The notes under the pieces were generated by a model. That model worked only from the letters and a program-made list of their open reading frames with translations. It searched no databases and was not told where the DNA came from. From the NCBI GenBank assembly GCA_028689195.1, contig JAQTWR010000221.1, forward strand, positions 1-5,456: a stretch of DNA of 5,456 nt. The letters run 5' to 3'. Source of the DNA: Anaerolineales bacterium (GTDB lineage: Bacteria; Chloroflexota; Anaerolineae; Anaerolineales; Villigracilaceae). Made by a program: the position numbers and the translations under genes. Positions 1 through 5,456 of the stretch are shown here, piece by piece (within the stretch, counting starts at the first letter, position 1; each line of letters starts with the position of its first letter).

Positions 1-1
1 C

Positions 2-43
2 GGGTTGAGTATTCGCACAATTGTGATGTCGGTTGTAAAGTAG
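2..43 (+). CDS. possible 3' tail of an upstream gene (partial)
   Basis: Reading from base 2, the frame gives GLSIRTIVMSVVK followed by TAG at 41-43. It stops 13 nt before a strong + strand terminator, as the last gene of an upstream unit would. The next frame stops at base 8, and the remaining frame would run through the terminator. The product cannot be recognised from 13 residues, and chance is a real possibility; the support is position only. Confidence 0.3.
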   Translation, partial: GLSIRTIVMSVVK

Positions 44-56
44 AAAGAAAGCAGGC

Positions 57-98
57 AAGCAAGCGGGCAAGTAATCAACGCCCGCTTGCTTTTTTTTT
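57..98 (+). terminator. Rho-independent terminator of the upstream unit
   Basis: A perfect 12-bp stem pairs 57-68 with 80-91 around an 11-nt loop (69-79). Its lower part reads AAGCGGGC against GCCCGCTT. An uninterrupted run of nine T follows (90-98). No T-tract exists on the other strand, so it acts on + strand transcription entering from the left and insulates nfeD from it. Confidence 0.9.
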
Positions 99-115
99 CA
101 TTCCTTGATTCCGCG

Positions 116-121
116 TATAAT
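116..121 (+). promoter_or_regulatory. -10 box of a probable leaderless nfeD promoter
   Basis: A perfect TATAAT ends 7 nt before the ATG at 129, so a normal start site would fall on or next to the A of the start codon. No Shine-Dalgarno sequence lies between them. At the usual -35 position (93-98, 17-nt spacer) there is only T, the tail of the preceding terminator, so the -35 match is poor and the -10 must carry most of the promoter. The distance to the start codon matches the pattern known for leaderless genes in several bacterial phyla. Confidence 0.65.
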
Positions 122-128
122 CCCGCCT

Positions 129-1445
129 ATGAAACAATTTAGAACGTTACTTCTATCCTTGACCTTCTTGGCGCTGTTCTCGCAGGGATTCGCGCAGTCG
201 AATCAACCTGTGGCGCTGGTGATGACTGCCGATGGTCCCATCATGCCGCCGATGCTGGAATATTTCAAACGCGGCGTCGAGACGGCGAATCAGCGCGGCG
301 CGGAAGTTCTCGTCATCGAGTTGAATACCCCCGGCGGAAGCGTGGATGCCATGAAGAAAATCATCCAAGCCATCGGCGCGAGCGATGTGCCGGTGGTCGT
401 CTACGTTTCGCCGCATGACGCGCAGGCGGCGAGCGCGGGTTCGCTGATCACCATGGCTGGACACGCCTCCGCGATGGCGCCGCGCACGATCATCGGCGCA
501 GCCAGCCCTATTGACAGTTCGGGCGCGGATATTCACTCCACGCTGGATAGAAAAATAAAGGAAGACCTCAAAGCCACAGCCCGCGCCCTCGTGGGGCAAC
601 GCGGCGCGGATGCCGTCCAACTTGCCGAAGCGATGATTGACGACGCGAAGGCGGTCACCGCCAACGAGGCGCTGACGGCAAAACTGATTGACTTCATCGC
701 AAACGATACGAAAGATTTGCTCGATCATCTGGACGGTTTCAAAGTGGAAGTCAACGGCGAGGCGCGCGCGCTCCGCACAAAGAACATCCGCATCGAGCCG
801 CTTGGGATGAATTTCATCGAGGGACTTCTGTTAATGTTGACCGACCCCAACATTGTGTTTCTGCTGTTGGCGGCGGGCGTGCTGGCGATTCTGATTGAAC
901 TCAACACCCCCGGCGGATGGGTGGCGGGCTTCACGGGCGCGGTCTGCATTGCATTGGCGGTGTACGGCATGGGAATTCTGCCCGTCAACTGGTTTGGGTT
1001 CATCCTTCTGGTCATCGCTTTTGTTTTATTCATTCTGGATATAAAAGCCGCGGCGCATGGCGCGTTGACTACGGCGGGCGTCGCGTCGTTTATTGTCGGC
1101 GCGCTGGTCTTGTTCAACTCGCCGGGGACTCCGCAGTTTCAGCGCGTGTCGGTTCCATTGGTGGTCGGCGCAGGGATTTTCATCGGGCTGCTATTTTTTA
1201 CGGTGATGATTTTCGCGTTACGCGCCCAGCATGGACGGATTCAAGTCGGGGTGGAATCCCTCATCGGGAAAACAGGAACAGCCCGAAGTTTCGACAAAAG
1301 CGCGGGACAAGTCCAACTGGAAAGCGAATTGTGGAGCGCGGAAAAATCTCCCGAGTCAGAATCCATCCGTAAGGGCGACCTTGTTGAAGTTGTCGAAGTG
1401 CGCGGATTGAGACTCATTGTTAAAAAATGTAACAGTCACCTTTAA
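129..1445 (+). CDS. nfeD: NfeD family membrane-bound serine protease (long, ClpP-class form)
   Basis: A 438-residue long-form NfeD protein. Residues 1-23 are a signal peptide (basic start, hydrophobic core, cut near AQS). Residues about 27-220 form a ClpP-fold protease domain facing the outside: IELNTPGG (63-70) is the oxyanion-type loop, AASAG (100-104) holds the likely nucleophile Ser102, and Lys142 (or Lys144) is the likely partner of the Ser-Lys dyad known from archaeal PH1510. Five hydrophobic segments follow (about 235-365), then a C-terminal NfeD OB-fold (about 375-433). The family cleaves membrane-associated substrates, typically with a slipin (SPFH) partner; no slipin gene lies in this window. 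ATG 129 is chosen over TTG 105 because it starts the signal peptide directly and TTG 105 precedes the TATAAT at 116. The last residues, CNSHL, are encoded within a palindrome and look added to the fold. Family is secure; substrate is unknown. Confidence 0.93.
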   Translation: MKQFRTLLLSLTFLALFSQGFAQSNQPVALVMTADGPIMPPMLEYFKRGVETANQRGAEVLVIELNTPGGSVDAMKKIIQAIGASDVPVVVYVSPHDAQAASAGSLITMAGHASAMAPRTIIGAASPIDSSGADIHSTLDRKIKEDLKATARALVGQRGADAVQLAEAMIDDAKAVTANEALTAKLIDFIANDTKDLLDHLDGFKVEVNGEARALRTKNIRIEPLGMNFIEGLLLMLTDPNIVFLLLAAGVLAILIELNTPGGWVAGFTGAVCIALAVYGMGILPVNWFGFILLVIAFVLFILDIKAAAHGALTTAGVASFIVGALVLFNSPGTPQFQRVSVPLVVGAGIFIGLLFFTVMIFALRAQHGRIQVGVESLIGKTGTARSFDKSAGQVQLESELWSAEKSPESESIRKGDLVEVVEVRGLRLIVKKCNSHL

Positions 1446-1459
1446 GGTGACTGTTACAT
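1427..1459. repeat. perfect 33-base palindrome centred on the nfeD stop codon
   Basis: Two perfect 16-base arms, ATGTAACAGTCACCTT (1427-1442) and its reverse complement (1444-1459), flank a single T at 1443. The nfeD TAA (1443-1445) sits at the centre, and the left arm encodes the last residues of NfeD. In RNA it would fold into a long stem with a minimal loop ending 4 nt before the lipA ribosome binding site. It is not a normal + strand terminator because no T-run follows. On the - strand a TTTTTT run follows, but no gene there would need it. It may be a REP-like dispersed palindrome or a regulatory site. Confidence 0.9.
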
Positions 1460-1463
1460 AATT

Positions 1464-1471
1464 GAAGAGGA
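1464..1471 (+). promoter_or_regulatory. lipA ribosome binding site
   Basis: GAAGAGGA lies 8 nt before ATG 1480. It decides the start, because the in-frame TTG at 1462 precedes it and has the palindrome rather than a Shine-Dalgarno sequence in front. It lies just beyond the foot of the hairpin, so folding may influence access to it. Confidence 0.75.
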
Positions 1472-1479
1472 TATTTATA

Positions 1480-2415
1480 ATGGCAGTCACACCTACACGA
1501 GATAGGGTATCCACACAAACCGAATCGCGCCCGCAGCGCCGACCCGATTGGATCAAAGTGCGCGCGCCTTCGGGAGAAACCTTTGAGCAGCTGCAAACTT
1601 TAATGCGCTCGAAAGAATTGCACACCGTTTGCGAAGAAGCGATGTGCCCCAACCTCGGCGAGTGCTGGGGCAGCGGCACCGCCACGTTTTTGATGCTCGG
1701 CGATGTATGTACGCGCACTTGCGCCTTTTGCGACATCAAACACGGACGCCCCGCGTTATTGGATTGGGGCGAAGCGGAGCGCGTGGCGCAGGCTGTGAAG
1801 GCGATGAATTTGAAACACGCGGTCATTACGTCGGTGAACCGCGACGAAAGACGCGACGGCGGCGCGCCGATTTTTGCAATGGTGATTCGCCGCATCCGCG
1901 AAGTGTTGCCGGGCTGTTCGATTGAAGTGTTGATTCCCGATTTCAAAGGTTCAATCGAAGCGCTGAAAATCGTCATGGACTCGCGCCCCGAAATTTTGAA
2001 TCATAATGTGGAGACGGTTCCGCGTTTGTTCAAATCCGTTCAGCCGCAGGATAATTATGAATGGGCGGCGGCGACTTTATCGAACGCGAAGAAACTCGAC
2101 CCCGAAGTGTTGACCAAATCTGGAATCATGCTGGGGCTTGGCGAGACGATGGACGAGGTAAAACAAGTAATGCGCGACCAGAGAAGTTGGGGCGTGGATA
2201 TTCTCACCATCGGGCAATATTTACAGCCGAGTAAAAAACATCTGGCGATGGAACGTTATTACACAATGGAAGAATTCGCCGAACTGAAAGCCTTCGGCAT
2301 GGATATTGGTTTCAAGTGGGTCGAGTCGAATCCGCTGGTGAGGTCGTCGTATCACGCGGCGGAGCAAGTCCGCGCGTTGAGCGTAGTGCATCGGAAGTTG
2401 TACGGAGAAAAGTAA
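1480..2415 (+). CDS. lipA: lipoyl synthase (radical SAM)
   Basis: A 311-residue lipoyl synthase, a normal length for the family. It inserts two sulfur atoms at C6 and C8 of an octanoyl group already attached to a carrier domain, giving the lipoyl cofactor of pyruvate and 2-oxoglutarate dehydrogenase and the glycine cleavage H protein; it is cytoplasmic. All hallmarks are present. [12 protein letters not shown] gives Cys51, Cys56 and Cys62 for the auxiliary 4Fe-4S cluster that is consumed as sulfur donor. CTRTCAFC gives Cys77, Cys81 and Cys84 for the radical SAM cluster. RSSYHA (288-293) near the C-terminus supplies the unusual serine ligand of the auxiliary cluster. The N-terminal 22 residues are polar and probably disordered. 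The gene follows nfeD by 34 nt and may be co-transcribed. No lipB or lipoate ligase gene is nearby, so the octanoyl transfer step is encoded elsewhere. Identification is very secure. Confidence 0.98.
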   Translation: MAVTPTRDRVSTQTESRPQRRPDWIKVRAPSGETFEQLQTLMRSKELHTVCEEAMCPNLGECWGSGTATFLMLGDVCTRTCAFCDIKHGRPALLDWGEAERVAQAVKAMNLKHAVITSVNRDERRDGGAPIFAMVIRRIREVLPGCSIEVLIPDFKGSIEALKIVMDSRPEILNHNVETVPRLFKSVQPQDNYEWAAATLSNAKKLDPEVLTKSGIMLGLGETMDEVKQVMRDQRSWGVDILTIGQYLQPSKKHLAMERYYTMEEFAELKAFGMDIGFKWVESNPLVRSSYHAAEQVRALSVVHRKLYGEK

Positions 2416-2429
2416 CAATCAAAAACTCC

Positions 2430-2930
2430 TTGAATCTCATTGAAACAAACAGGCTGCATCTTCGTAAAATCAGCGTTGACGATTCCGCATTTATCCTCGA
2501 TTTGTTGAATCAGCCTTCGTTCATTCAATTCATCGGCGACCGCGGCGCGCGGACTTTGGGCGACGCGCGCAGATATATTTCGACGCGCATTATCGAAAGT
2601 TACGACAAATTTGGTTTCGGGTTGTACCTGACCTCGCTCAAAGAAACTGAAATCCCCATCGGTATTTGCGGACTGGTGAAACGCCCCGCGCTTAAAGACG
2701 CGGATATTGGCTTCGCTTTTCTGCCGCAATACTGGTCGCAGGGCTATGCGTTCGAGTCCGCTTCGGCGGTGATGAACTACGCAAGAAACGCGCTGAATAT
2801 TCAGCGCGTTGTTGGTATCACGACGCCCGACAATCACAGCTCGATCCGCGTGTTGGAGAAACTCGGTCTGCGTTTTGAAGGGATGATTAAATTATTCGGC
2901 GAGGAAGAAGAACTTAAATTATTTGGGTAA
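2430..2930 (+). CDS. GNAT family N-acetyltransferase, RimJ/RimL-like
   Basis: From TTG 2430 this is a 166-residue protein matching the single GNAT domain of the Acetyltransf_3 (RimJ/RimL) group, which moves an acetyl group from acetyl-CoA to an amine. It opens with the typical LIETNRLHLRKISVDD strand (3-18). DIGFAFLPQYWSQGYAFES (92-110) is motif A with the acetyl-CoA loop QGYA, and DNHSSIRVLEKLGLRFEG (134-151) is the C-terminal motif with the conserved Asn and Ser. The substrate (ribosomal protein, other protein or small molecule) cannot be told. The start is weak: between GTG 2316, inside lipA, and TTG 2430 there is no ATG, GTG or TTG in frame. TTG 2430 fits the family N-terminus but has no Shine-Dalgarno sequence at proper distance. 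It lies 14 nt after lipA, so translation may depend on ribosomes arriving from lipA. The reading frame is intact to the stop. Family is secure; exact start is not. Confidence 0.87.
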   Translation: MNLIETNRLHLRKISVDDSAFILDLLNQPSFIQFIGDRGARTLGDARRYISTRIIESYDKFGFGLYLTSLKETEIPIGICGLVKRPALKDADIGFAFLPQYWSQGYAFESASAVMNYARNALNIQRVVGITTPDNHSSIRVLEKLGLRFEGMIKLFGEEEELKLFG

Positions 2931-2975
2931 AAAACAATAACGCGTCGCGCCTCCTTTTGTAGACGCGACGCGTTA
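2928..2975 (-). terminator. terminator of the heme A synthase gene, between convergent genes
   Basis: A perfect 12-bp stem pairs TAACGCGTCGCG (2938-2949) with 2964-2975 around a 14-nt loop that can add two more pairs. Read on the - strand it begins 10 nt after the TAG of the heme A synthase gene and is followed by TTGTTTTTT (2937-2929), as an intrinsic terminator should be. On the + strand only AACTGAAAAATC follows, so it is at best a weak terminator for the acetyltransferase unit. Its T-tract overlaps the acetyltransferase stop codon on the opposite strand. Confidence 0.82.
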
Positions 2976-2985
2976 ACTGAAAAAT

Positions 2986-4014
2986 CTATTTCGCGTCCAA
3001 CGCCCTGAACCTGTGAATGAAATACACAGCCAGCGCAAATAAGAGAATGGCGTTGGCTTGATGCGTCAGCGCGACGACGATATTGACGTAGGAAAGGATC
3101 GTCCATATTCCGAGCGTGATTTGCAACACCACGACGCCGATCAGCCATTGCAATCCGATTTGTATTTCTTTGGGGTAATTCAATTTCTTGACCAGATAAT
3201 ACGCCGCAGGCACGGCGATCAATCCCAGCCACGCCAGCCAGCGATGAATAAAGACGATGGTTTGCGGCGTTTCAAAAAGATTGACCCACGAGTTGAATAA
3301 ATTGGGCGGAATCCATTTTCCCATCATCAGGGGCCAGGTGTCTGAAACATGACCCGCTTTGAGTCCTGCCGTAAATCCGCCGTAGGAAATTTGGAGGAGC
3401 AGCAATCCCATTGACCATGCGGCGAACTTCGAGGGCGTTGACCATTTTGACGGTTTGCTCGTATCGGGGAAACCAAACTTATGACCAAGGGCGGTCCAAA
3501 GCGCGAGGGCGAGCAGGGATAACGCGAAGAGCAGGTGAATCGTCAAGCGGAAGTGACTCACGGCGGGGCGGTCAATTAATCCGCTGTAAACCATGTACCA
3601 GCCCATGAAGGCTTGTCCGATGAAAAGCGCCCCCATCACAAAATACACGCCGAACTCTTTGAAGGGAATCATTTTTTTGAAGAGGAAATAGAACACGGGA
3701 ATGGCGTAGAAAAAGCCCGCGAGCCGCGCAACGAGACGGTGAATCCATTCCATGTAGAAAATGATTTTATACCCTTCGAGCGTCATGCCCGAATTGATTT
3801 TTTGAAATTCCGGGGTGAGTTGGTATTTGGCGAATTCATCCACCCACGCTTGTTGACCGATGGGCGGAACGACGCCGCTGATGGGATTCCATTCGACGAT
3901 AGAAAGCCCGGAGCGGGTAAGGCGGACAAATCCGCCGAAGACGACGAGAAACGCCACGACGAAGACGAAGACGTAAAGCCATTTCATCACGGCTGTATTT
4001 TGAGTTTTTGGCAT
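2986..4014 (-). CDS. ctaA: heme A synthase, COX15 type
   Basis: A 342-residue integral membrane protein with about eight hydrophobic helices, the size and plan of COX15/CtaA. It oxidises the C8 methyl of heme O to a formyl group, giving heme A for aa3-type cytochrome oxidases. Two homologous four-helix halves are visible. The first has GGFVRLTRSGLSIVEWNP (27-44), EWIHR with His92, and HFRLTIH with His154 and His160. The second has GLKAGHVSDTWPLM (217-230), FIHRW with His257 and THQAN with His318. The histidines are the heme ligands known for the family. VEWNP, the TPEF segment (67-70) and MEW-HR are marks of the mitochondrial/alphaproteobacterial COX15 branch rather than the Bacillus CtaA branch. 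The protein has no cysteine at all, so the disulfide pair of Bacillus-type enzymes is missing. Start ATG 4014 has GGAGAG six nt upstream. Oxidase and heme O synthase genes are not in the window. Confidence 0.95.
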   Translation of the reverse strand: MPKTQNTAVMKWLYVFVFVVAFLVVFGGFVRLTRSGLSIVEWNPISGVVPPIGQQAWVDEFAKYQLTPEFQKINSGMTLEGYKIIFYMEWIHRLVARLAGFFYAIPVFYFLFKKMIPFKEFGVYFVMGALFIGQAFMGWYMVYSGLIDRPAVSHFRLTIHLLFALSLLALALWTALGHKFGFPDTSKPSKWSTPSKFAAWSMGLLLLQISYGGFTAGLKAGHVSDTWPLMMGKWIPPNLFNSWVNLFETPQTIVFIHRWLAWLGLIAVPAAYYLVKKLNYPKEIQIGLQWLIGVVVLQITLGIWTILSYVNIVVALTHQANAILLFALAVYFIHRFRALDAK

Positions 4015-4020
4015 GTTGTT

Positions 4021-4026
4021 CTCTCC
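4021..4026 (-). promoter_or_regulatory. ribosome binding site of the heme A synthase gene
   Basis: On the - strand GGAGAG precedes ATG 4014 by 6 nt, which fixes the start. This gene therefore uses ordinary leadered initiation, unlike nfeD. Confidence 0.8.
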
Positions 4027-4044
4027 AAATTTGGGATGACGCGG

Positions 4045-4050
4045 ATTATA
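4045..4050 (-). promoter_or_regulatory. -10 box of the heme A synthase promoter
   Basis: A perfect TATAAT on the - strand lies 30 nt before ATG 4014, implying a leader of roughly 24 nt that contains the ribosome binding site. The -35 position (4068-4073, 17-nt spacer) reads TTTTTG, which is the T-tract of the upstream terminator, so the -35 match is poor. No operator is evident. Confidence 0.65.
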
Positions 4051-4068
4051 GCATGTGAGCTATAGGAC

Positions 4069-4100
4069 AAAAATATCCGCCTGCGCGGGCGGATATTTTT
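4069..4100. terminator. symmetric terminator hairpin after the TPR gene
   Basis: A perfect 13-bp stem pairs AAAAATATCCGCC (4069-4081) with 4088-4100 around a 6-nt loop. It carries a T5 tail in either direction. The gene it can serve is the - strand TPR gene, whose stop lies about 195 nt upstream. It also separates that unit from the heme A synthase promoter just beyond. Confidence 0.82.
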
Positions 4101-4156
4101 ATAGCGCGATATTTACTACAGCGTAAATTAAGTCTTTTTGTTTTTTCTCTTGCCAA

Positions 4157-4226
4157 TGTCATTCCGAGCGGAGCGAGGAATCTTTACGATAGTCTCAAAG
4201 ACCCTTCGCTAACGCTCAGGGCGACA
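4157..4226. repeat. REP-like imperfect inverted repeat
   Basis: Left arm 4157-4185 (starts TGTCATTCCGAGCG) pairs with right arm 4197-4226 (ends CGCTCAGGGCGACA) around an 11-nt loop. Apart from four mismatched positions, a few G-T pairs and one small internal bulge, the arms are complementary along their length. The arm sequence resembles a widespread family of dispersed bacterial repeats of the form TGTCATTCYGAGCGRAGCGA, often seen between genes in environmental genomes. It falls in the presumed 3' untranslated part of the TPR transcript. No coding sequence or transposase is attached. Confidence 0.72.
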
Positions 4227-4294
4227 ACTTGACGGGGATTTGAGAAGTTTCAATTACTTTCTTTACGGTGTATTTATGTCGCGCCGCGAATTCG

Positions 4295-5456
4295 TCAGCC
4301 GTTTTGCATTTGCAGCAGGAGATGGCGATAATCGTTCACGTTTGGCGGATTCATCATCACAATTTGGTTGATGACCTCCAGCGCGCCTTTTTTGTCGCCC
4401 GATTGCACGAGGACGTCGCCAAGCGCATCCAACATATTCACGGCTTCTTCCATGCGCCCCGCTTGATGCAGGCGCGCGGCGAGTACGCGCTTGAGAATAG
4501 GTTGGTCGTCTTCTTTAATCATCTCTTCGAGGAAGGGAATCGCGTCTCCGCTTTTGCGCTGGCTTTCGAGATGCGCGATGTAATTATCGAGTTCGTTCAT
4601 GGCTTTGTCGGTTTGCGCCATGCGTAAGTTGAGTTCGATCAATTGCTTTCGCACCAATTGGTCGTCGGGCGTGAGCGAGCGGAGTTGCTCGTAAACGCGC
4701 AGGGCTTGTTTCCAATCCAAACGCTGCAAGTCAATATCTGCCATGCGATGAAGGATATGCGCGTTCCAGTCATGGCTGGCGCTGCCCTGTTGAATGACGC
4801 GCAGCGCGGTGGTATAGGTTTTACGCGCCATATCCAACTCGGCGAGGCGGTGATAGATGGCGGCGAGTTCGAGATATTCGCGCACGGCGTCGTCCACCTG
4901 CCCGCGCGCCACGAGTTGGTCAATCAAACGGTTGCGCGAGCCAAGGTCCATTGGCGCAAGTTGGATAATGCGTTTCAGTAATTTCGTCGCCTGCGCCGCC
5001 TCGCCGCGCACGCTGTAGGAATGCGCTACAACGCTGAATTTTGCGATGGCGTCTTGCGTGTGACCTTCCTGCACGAGCAGGTCGCCCATCACAATATGCA
5101 GGGGCAGATAGGTCGGCGCGTACTGCACCGCGCCGTAGGCTTCGTCCATCGCGGAGCGCAGGCTGCCCATCCGCGCCAGTTGATTGATGCGCGACATCGA
5201 ATCAAGCACGGAACTGGACTGCGCCTGCAAGATCACATCCGCGACGGGCATGAGCGTATCTTCGGTCTCTTGCTTGGGCATTTGCTCGCGCGCTTTGTGC
5301 AGGCGTTCGCGCCAGTCGGGGCGCATCAACAAGCCGTGAATATTCTCGCAGATTTTACGCAGCGCGGATTCGTCCTCTTGCGTTTGCTGCGCTTCAATCA
5401 GGGGTTCGTATTGCTGGCTCACCTCGTCCTCTTTATCGGCGGGGGCGGGGTCGGCG
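4295..5456 (-). CDS. TPR-repeat protein, 5' end beyond the window
   Basis: A soluble alpha-helical protein built of tetratricopeptide repeats, a fold that binds other proteins; no catalytic domain is seen. Numbered from GTG 5422 (375 residues), about eight repeat units run from residue 75 to the end. Clear examples are IVMGDLLVQEGHTQDAIAKF near 110-129, LIDQLVARGQVDDAVREYLE near 166-185, MADIDLQRLDWKQALRVYEQ near 227-246 and LHQAGRMEEAVNMLDALGDV. The first 75 residues are charged and glutamine-rich helix. The reading frame stays open from GTG 5422 to the window edge and encodes ADPAPADKEDE, an acidic proline/alanine linker, so the true protein is probably longer and GTG 5422 is likely internal. 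AGAGGA just before that GTG keeps it possible as a start. There is no signal peptide or membrane segment. Partner and function are unknown. Confidence 0.85.
   Translation of the reverse strand, partial: ADPAPADKEDEVSQQYEPLIEAQQTQEDESALRKICENIHGLLMRPDWRERLHKAREQMPKQETEDTLMPVADVILQAQSSSVLDSMSRINQLARMGSLRSAMDEAYGAVQYAPTYLPLHIVMGDLLVQEGHTQDAIAKFSVVAHSYSVRGEAAQATKLLKRIIQLAPMDLGSRNRLIDQLVARGQVDDAVREYLELAAIYHRLAELDMARKTYTTALRVIQQGSASHDWNAHILHRMADIDLQRLDWKQALRVYEQLRSLTPDDQLVRKQLIELNLRMAQTDKAMNELDNYIAHLESQRKSGDAIPFLEEMIKEDDQPILKRVLAARLHQAGRMEEAVNMLDALGDVLVQSGDKKGALEVINQIVMMNPPNVNDYRHLLLQMQNG

Noticed and set aside
16..25. 10-base palindrome CACAATTGTG near the left edge
   Set aside because: Short enough to occur by chance, inside a possible coding tail, with no promoter elements around it.
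153..728. 191-codon - strand frame across nfeD
   Set aside because: Arg/His-rich antisense shadow of a GC-rich gene; no motifs, while the + frame has the protease motifs.
316..921. ELNTPGG occurs twice in NfeD (residues 64-70 and about 263-269)
   Set aside because: The first is the ClpP-fold loop; the second sits where NfeD membrane domains normally have an E-x-x-x-PG turn. No DNA-level duplication around them is evident, so it is probably convergence within family motifs.
1476..1481. TATAAT overlapping the lipA start codon
   Set aside because: A start site 7 nt downstream would fall inside lipA with no alternative start there; best explained by an A/T-rich spacer after the ribosome binding site.
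3613..4065. Long + strand frame rich in Glu, Asp, His and Lys opposite the heme A synthase gene
   Set aside because: It is the antisense of transmembrane codons (repeated GTC/TTC), which gives acidic-looking peptides. The - strand frame has full family motifs.
4101..4156. AT-rich stretch between terminator and REP-like repeat, considered as a promoter or small RNA
   Set aside because: It has T-runs but no paired -10/-35 boxes, no reading frame and no stable stem of its own.
4639..4981. Frames on both strands inside the TPR gene
   Set aside because: Out-of-frame shadows; the TPR periodicity is continuous in the main frame.

Overview
The window carries five recognisable genes. Three run on the + strand (an nfeD-type membrane protease gene, lipA for lipoyl synthase, and a GNAT acetyltransferase gene). 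Two run on the - strand (a COX15-type heme A synthase gene, and a TPR-repeat gene whose 5' end probably lies past the right edge). The genome looks like a moderately GC-rich, non-parasitic bacterium. Gene content and style (aerobic heme A synthesis, GTG/TTG starts, a leaderless promoter, dispersed palindromes) fit Chloroflexota, class Anaerolineae. That assignment rests on general resemblance rather than on a marker gene, so treat it as likely but unproven. Nothing looks like a phage, IS element, CRISPR array, RNA gene or defence system; this is ordinary chromosomal sequence with some interesting intergenic DNA.

Layout. Bases 1-56 may hold the last codons of an upstream + strand gene, closed by a strong terminator (57-98). 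About 17 nt later a perfect TATAAT sits 7 nt before the nfeD ATG (129), so nfeD is probably read from a leaderless transcript. nfeD ends inside a perfect 33-base palindrome (1427-1459), with its TAA at the centre. lipA follows at 1480 with a good ribosome binding site, and the acetyltransferase gene follows 14 nt after lipA, with no good start codon. These three genes can form one transcription unit. A hairpin at 2938-2975 separates them from the convergent heme A synthase gene and terminates it.

The 280-base gap 4015-4294 lies between two - strand genes. Read in the - direction it holds a REP-like imperfect inverted repeat (4157-4226), an almost fully symmetric terminator hairpin (4069-4100), and the heme A synthase promoter, whose -10 lies 18 nt after the terminator's T-tract. 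The TPR gene (4295 to the window edge) looks like a helical scaffold or adaptor protein of unknown task.

How the genes relate. LipA makes the lipoyl cofactor of the 2-oxoacid dehydrogenases and glycine cleavage system. Heme A synthase serves aa3-type terminal oxidases. NfeD belongs to membrane quality control, usually beside a slipin that is absent here. No tight pathway links them; the common thread is central and aerobic metabolism plus envelope upkeep. I found no convincing previously undescribed system. The observations most worth checking are the palindrome centred on the nfeD stop, the REP-like repeat, and the shared arrangement of terminator T-tract followed by -10.
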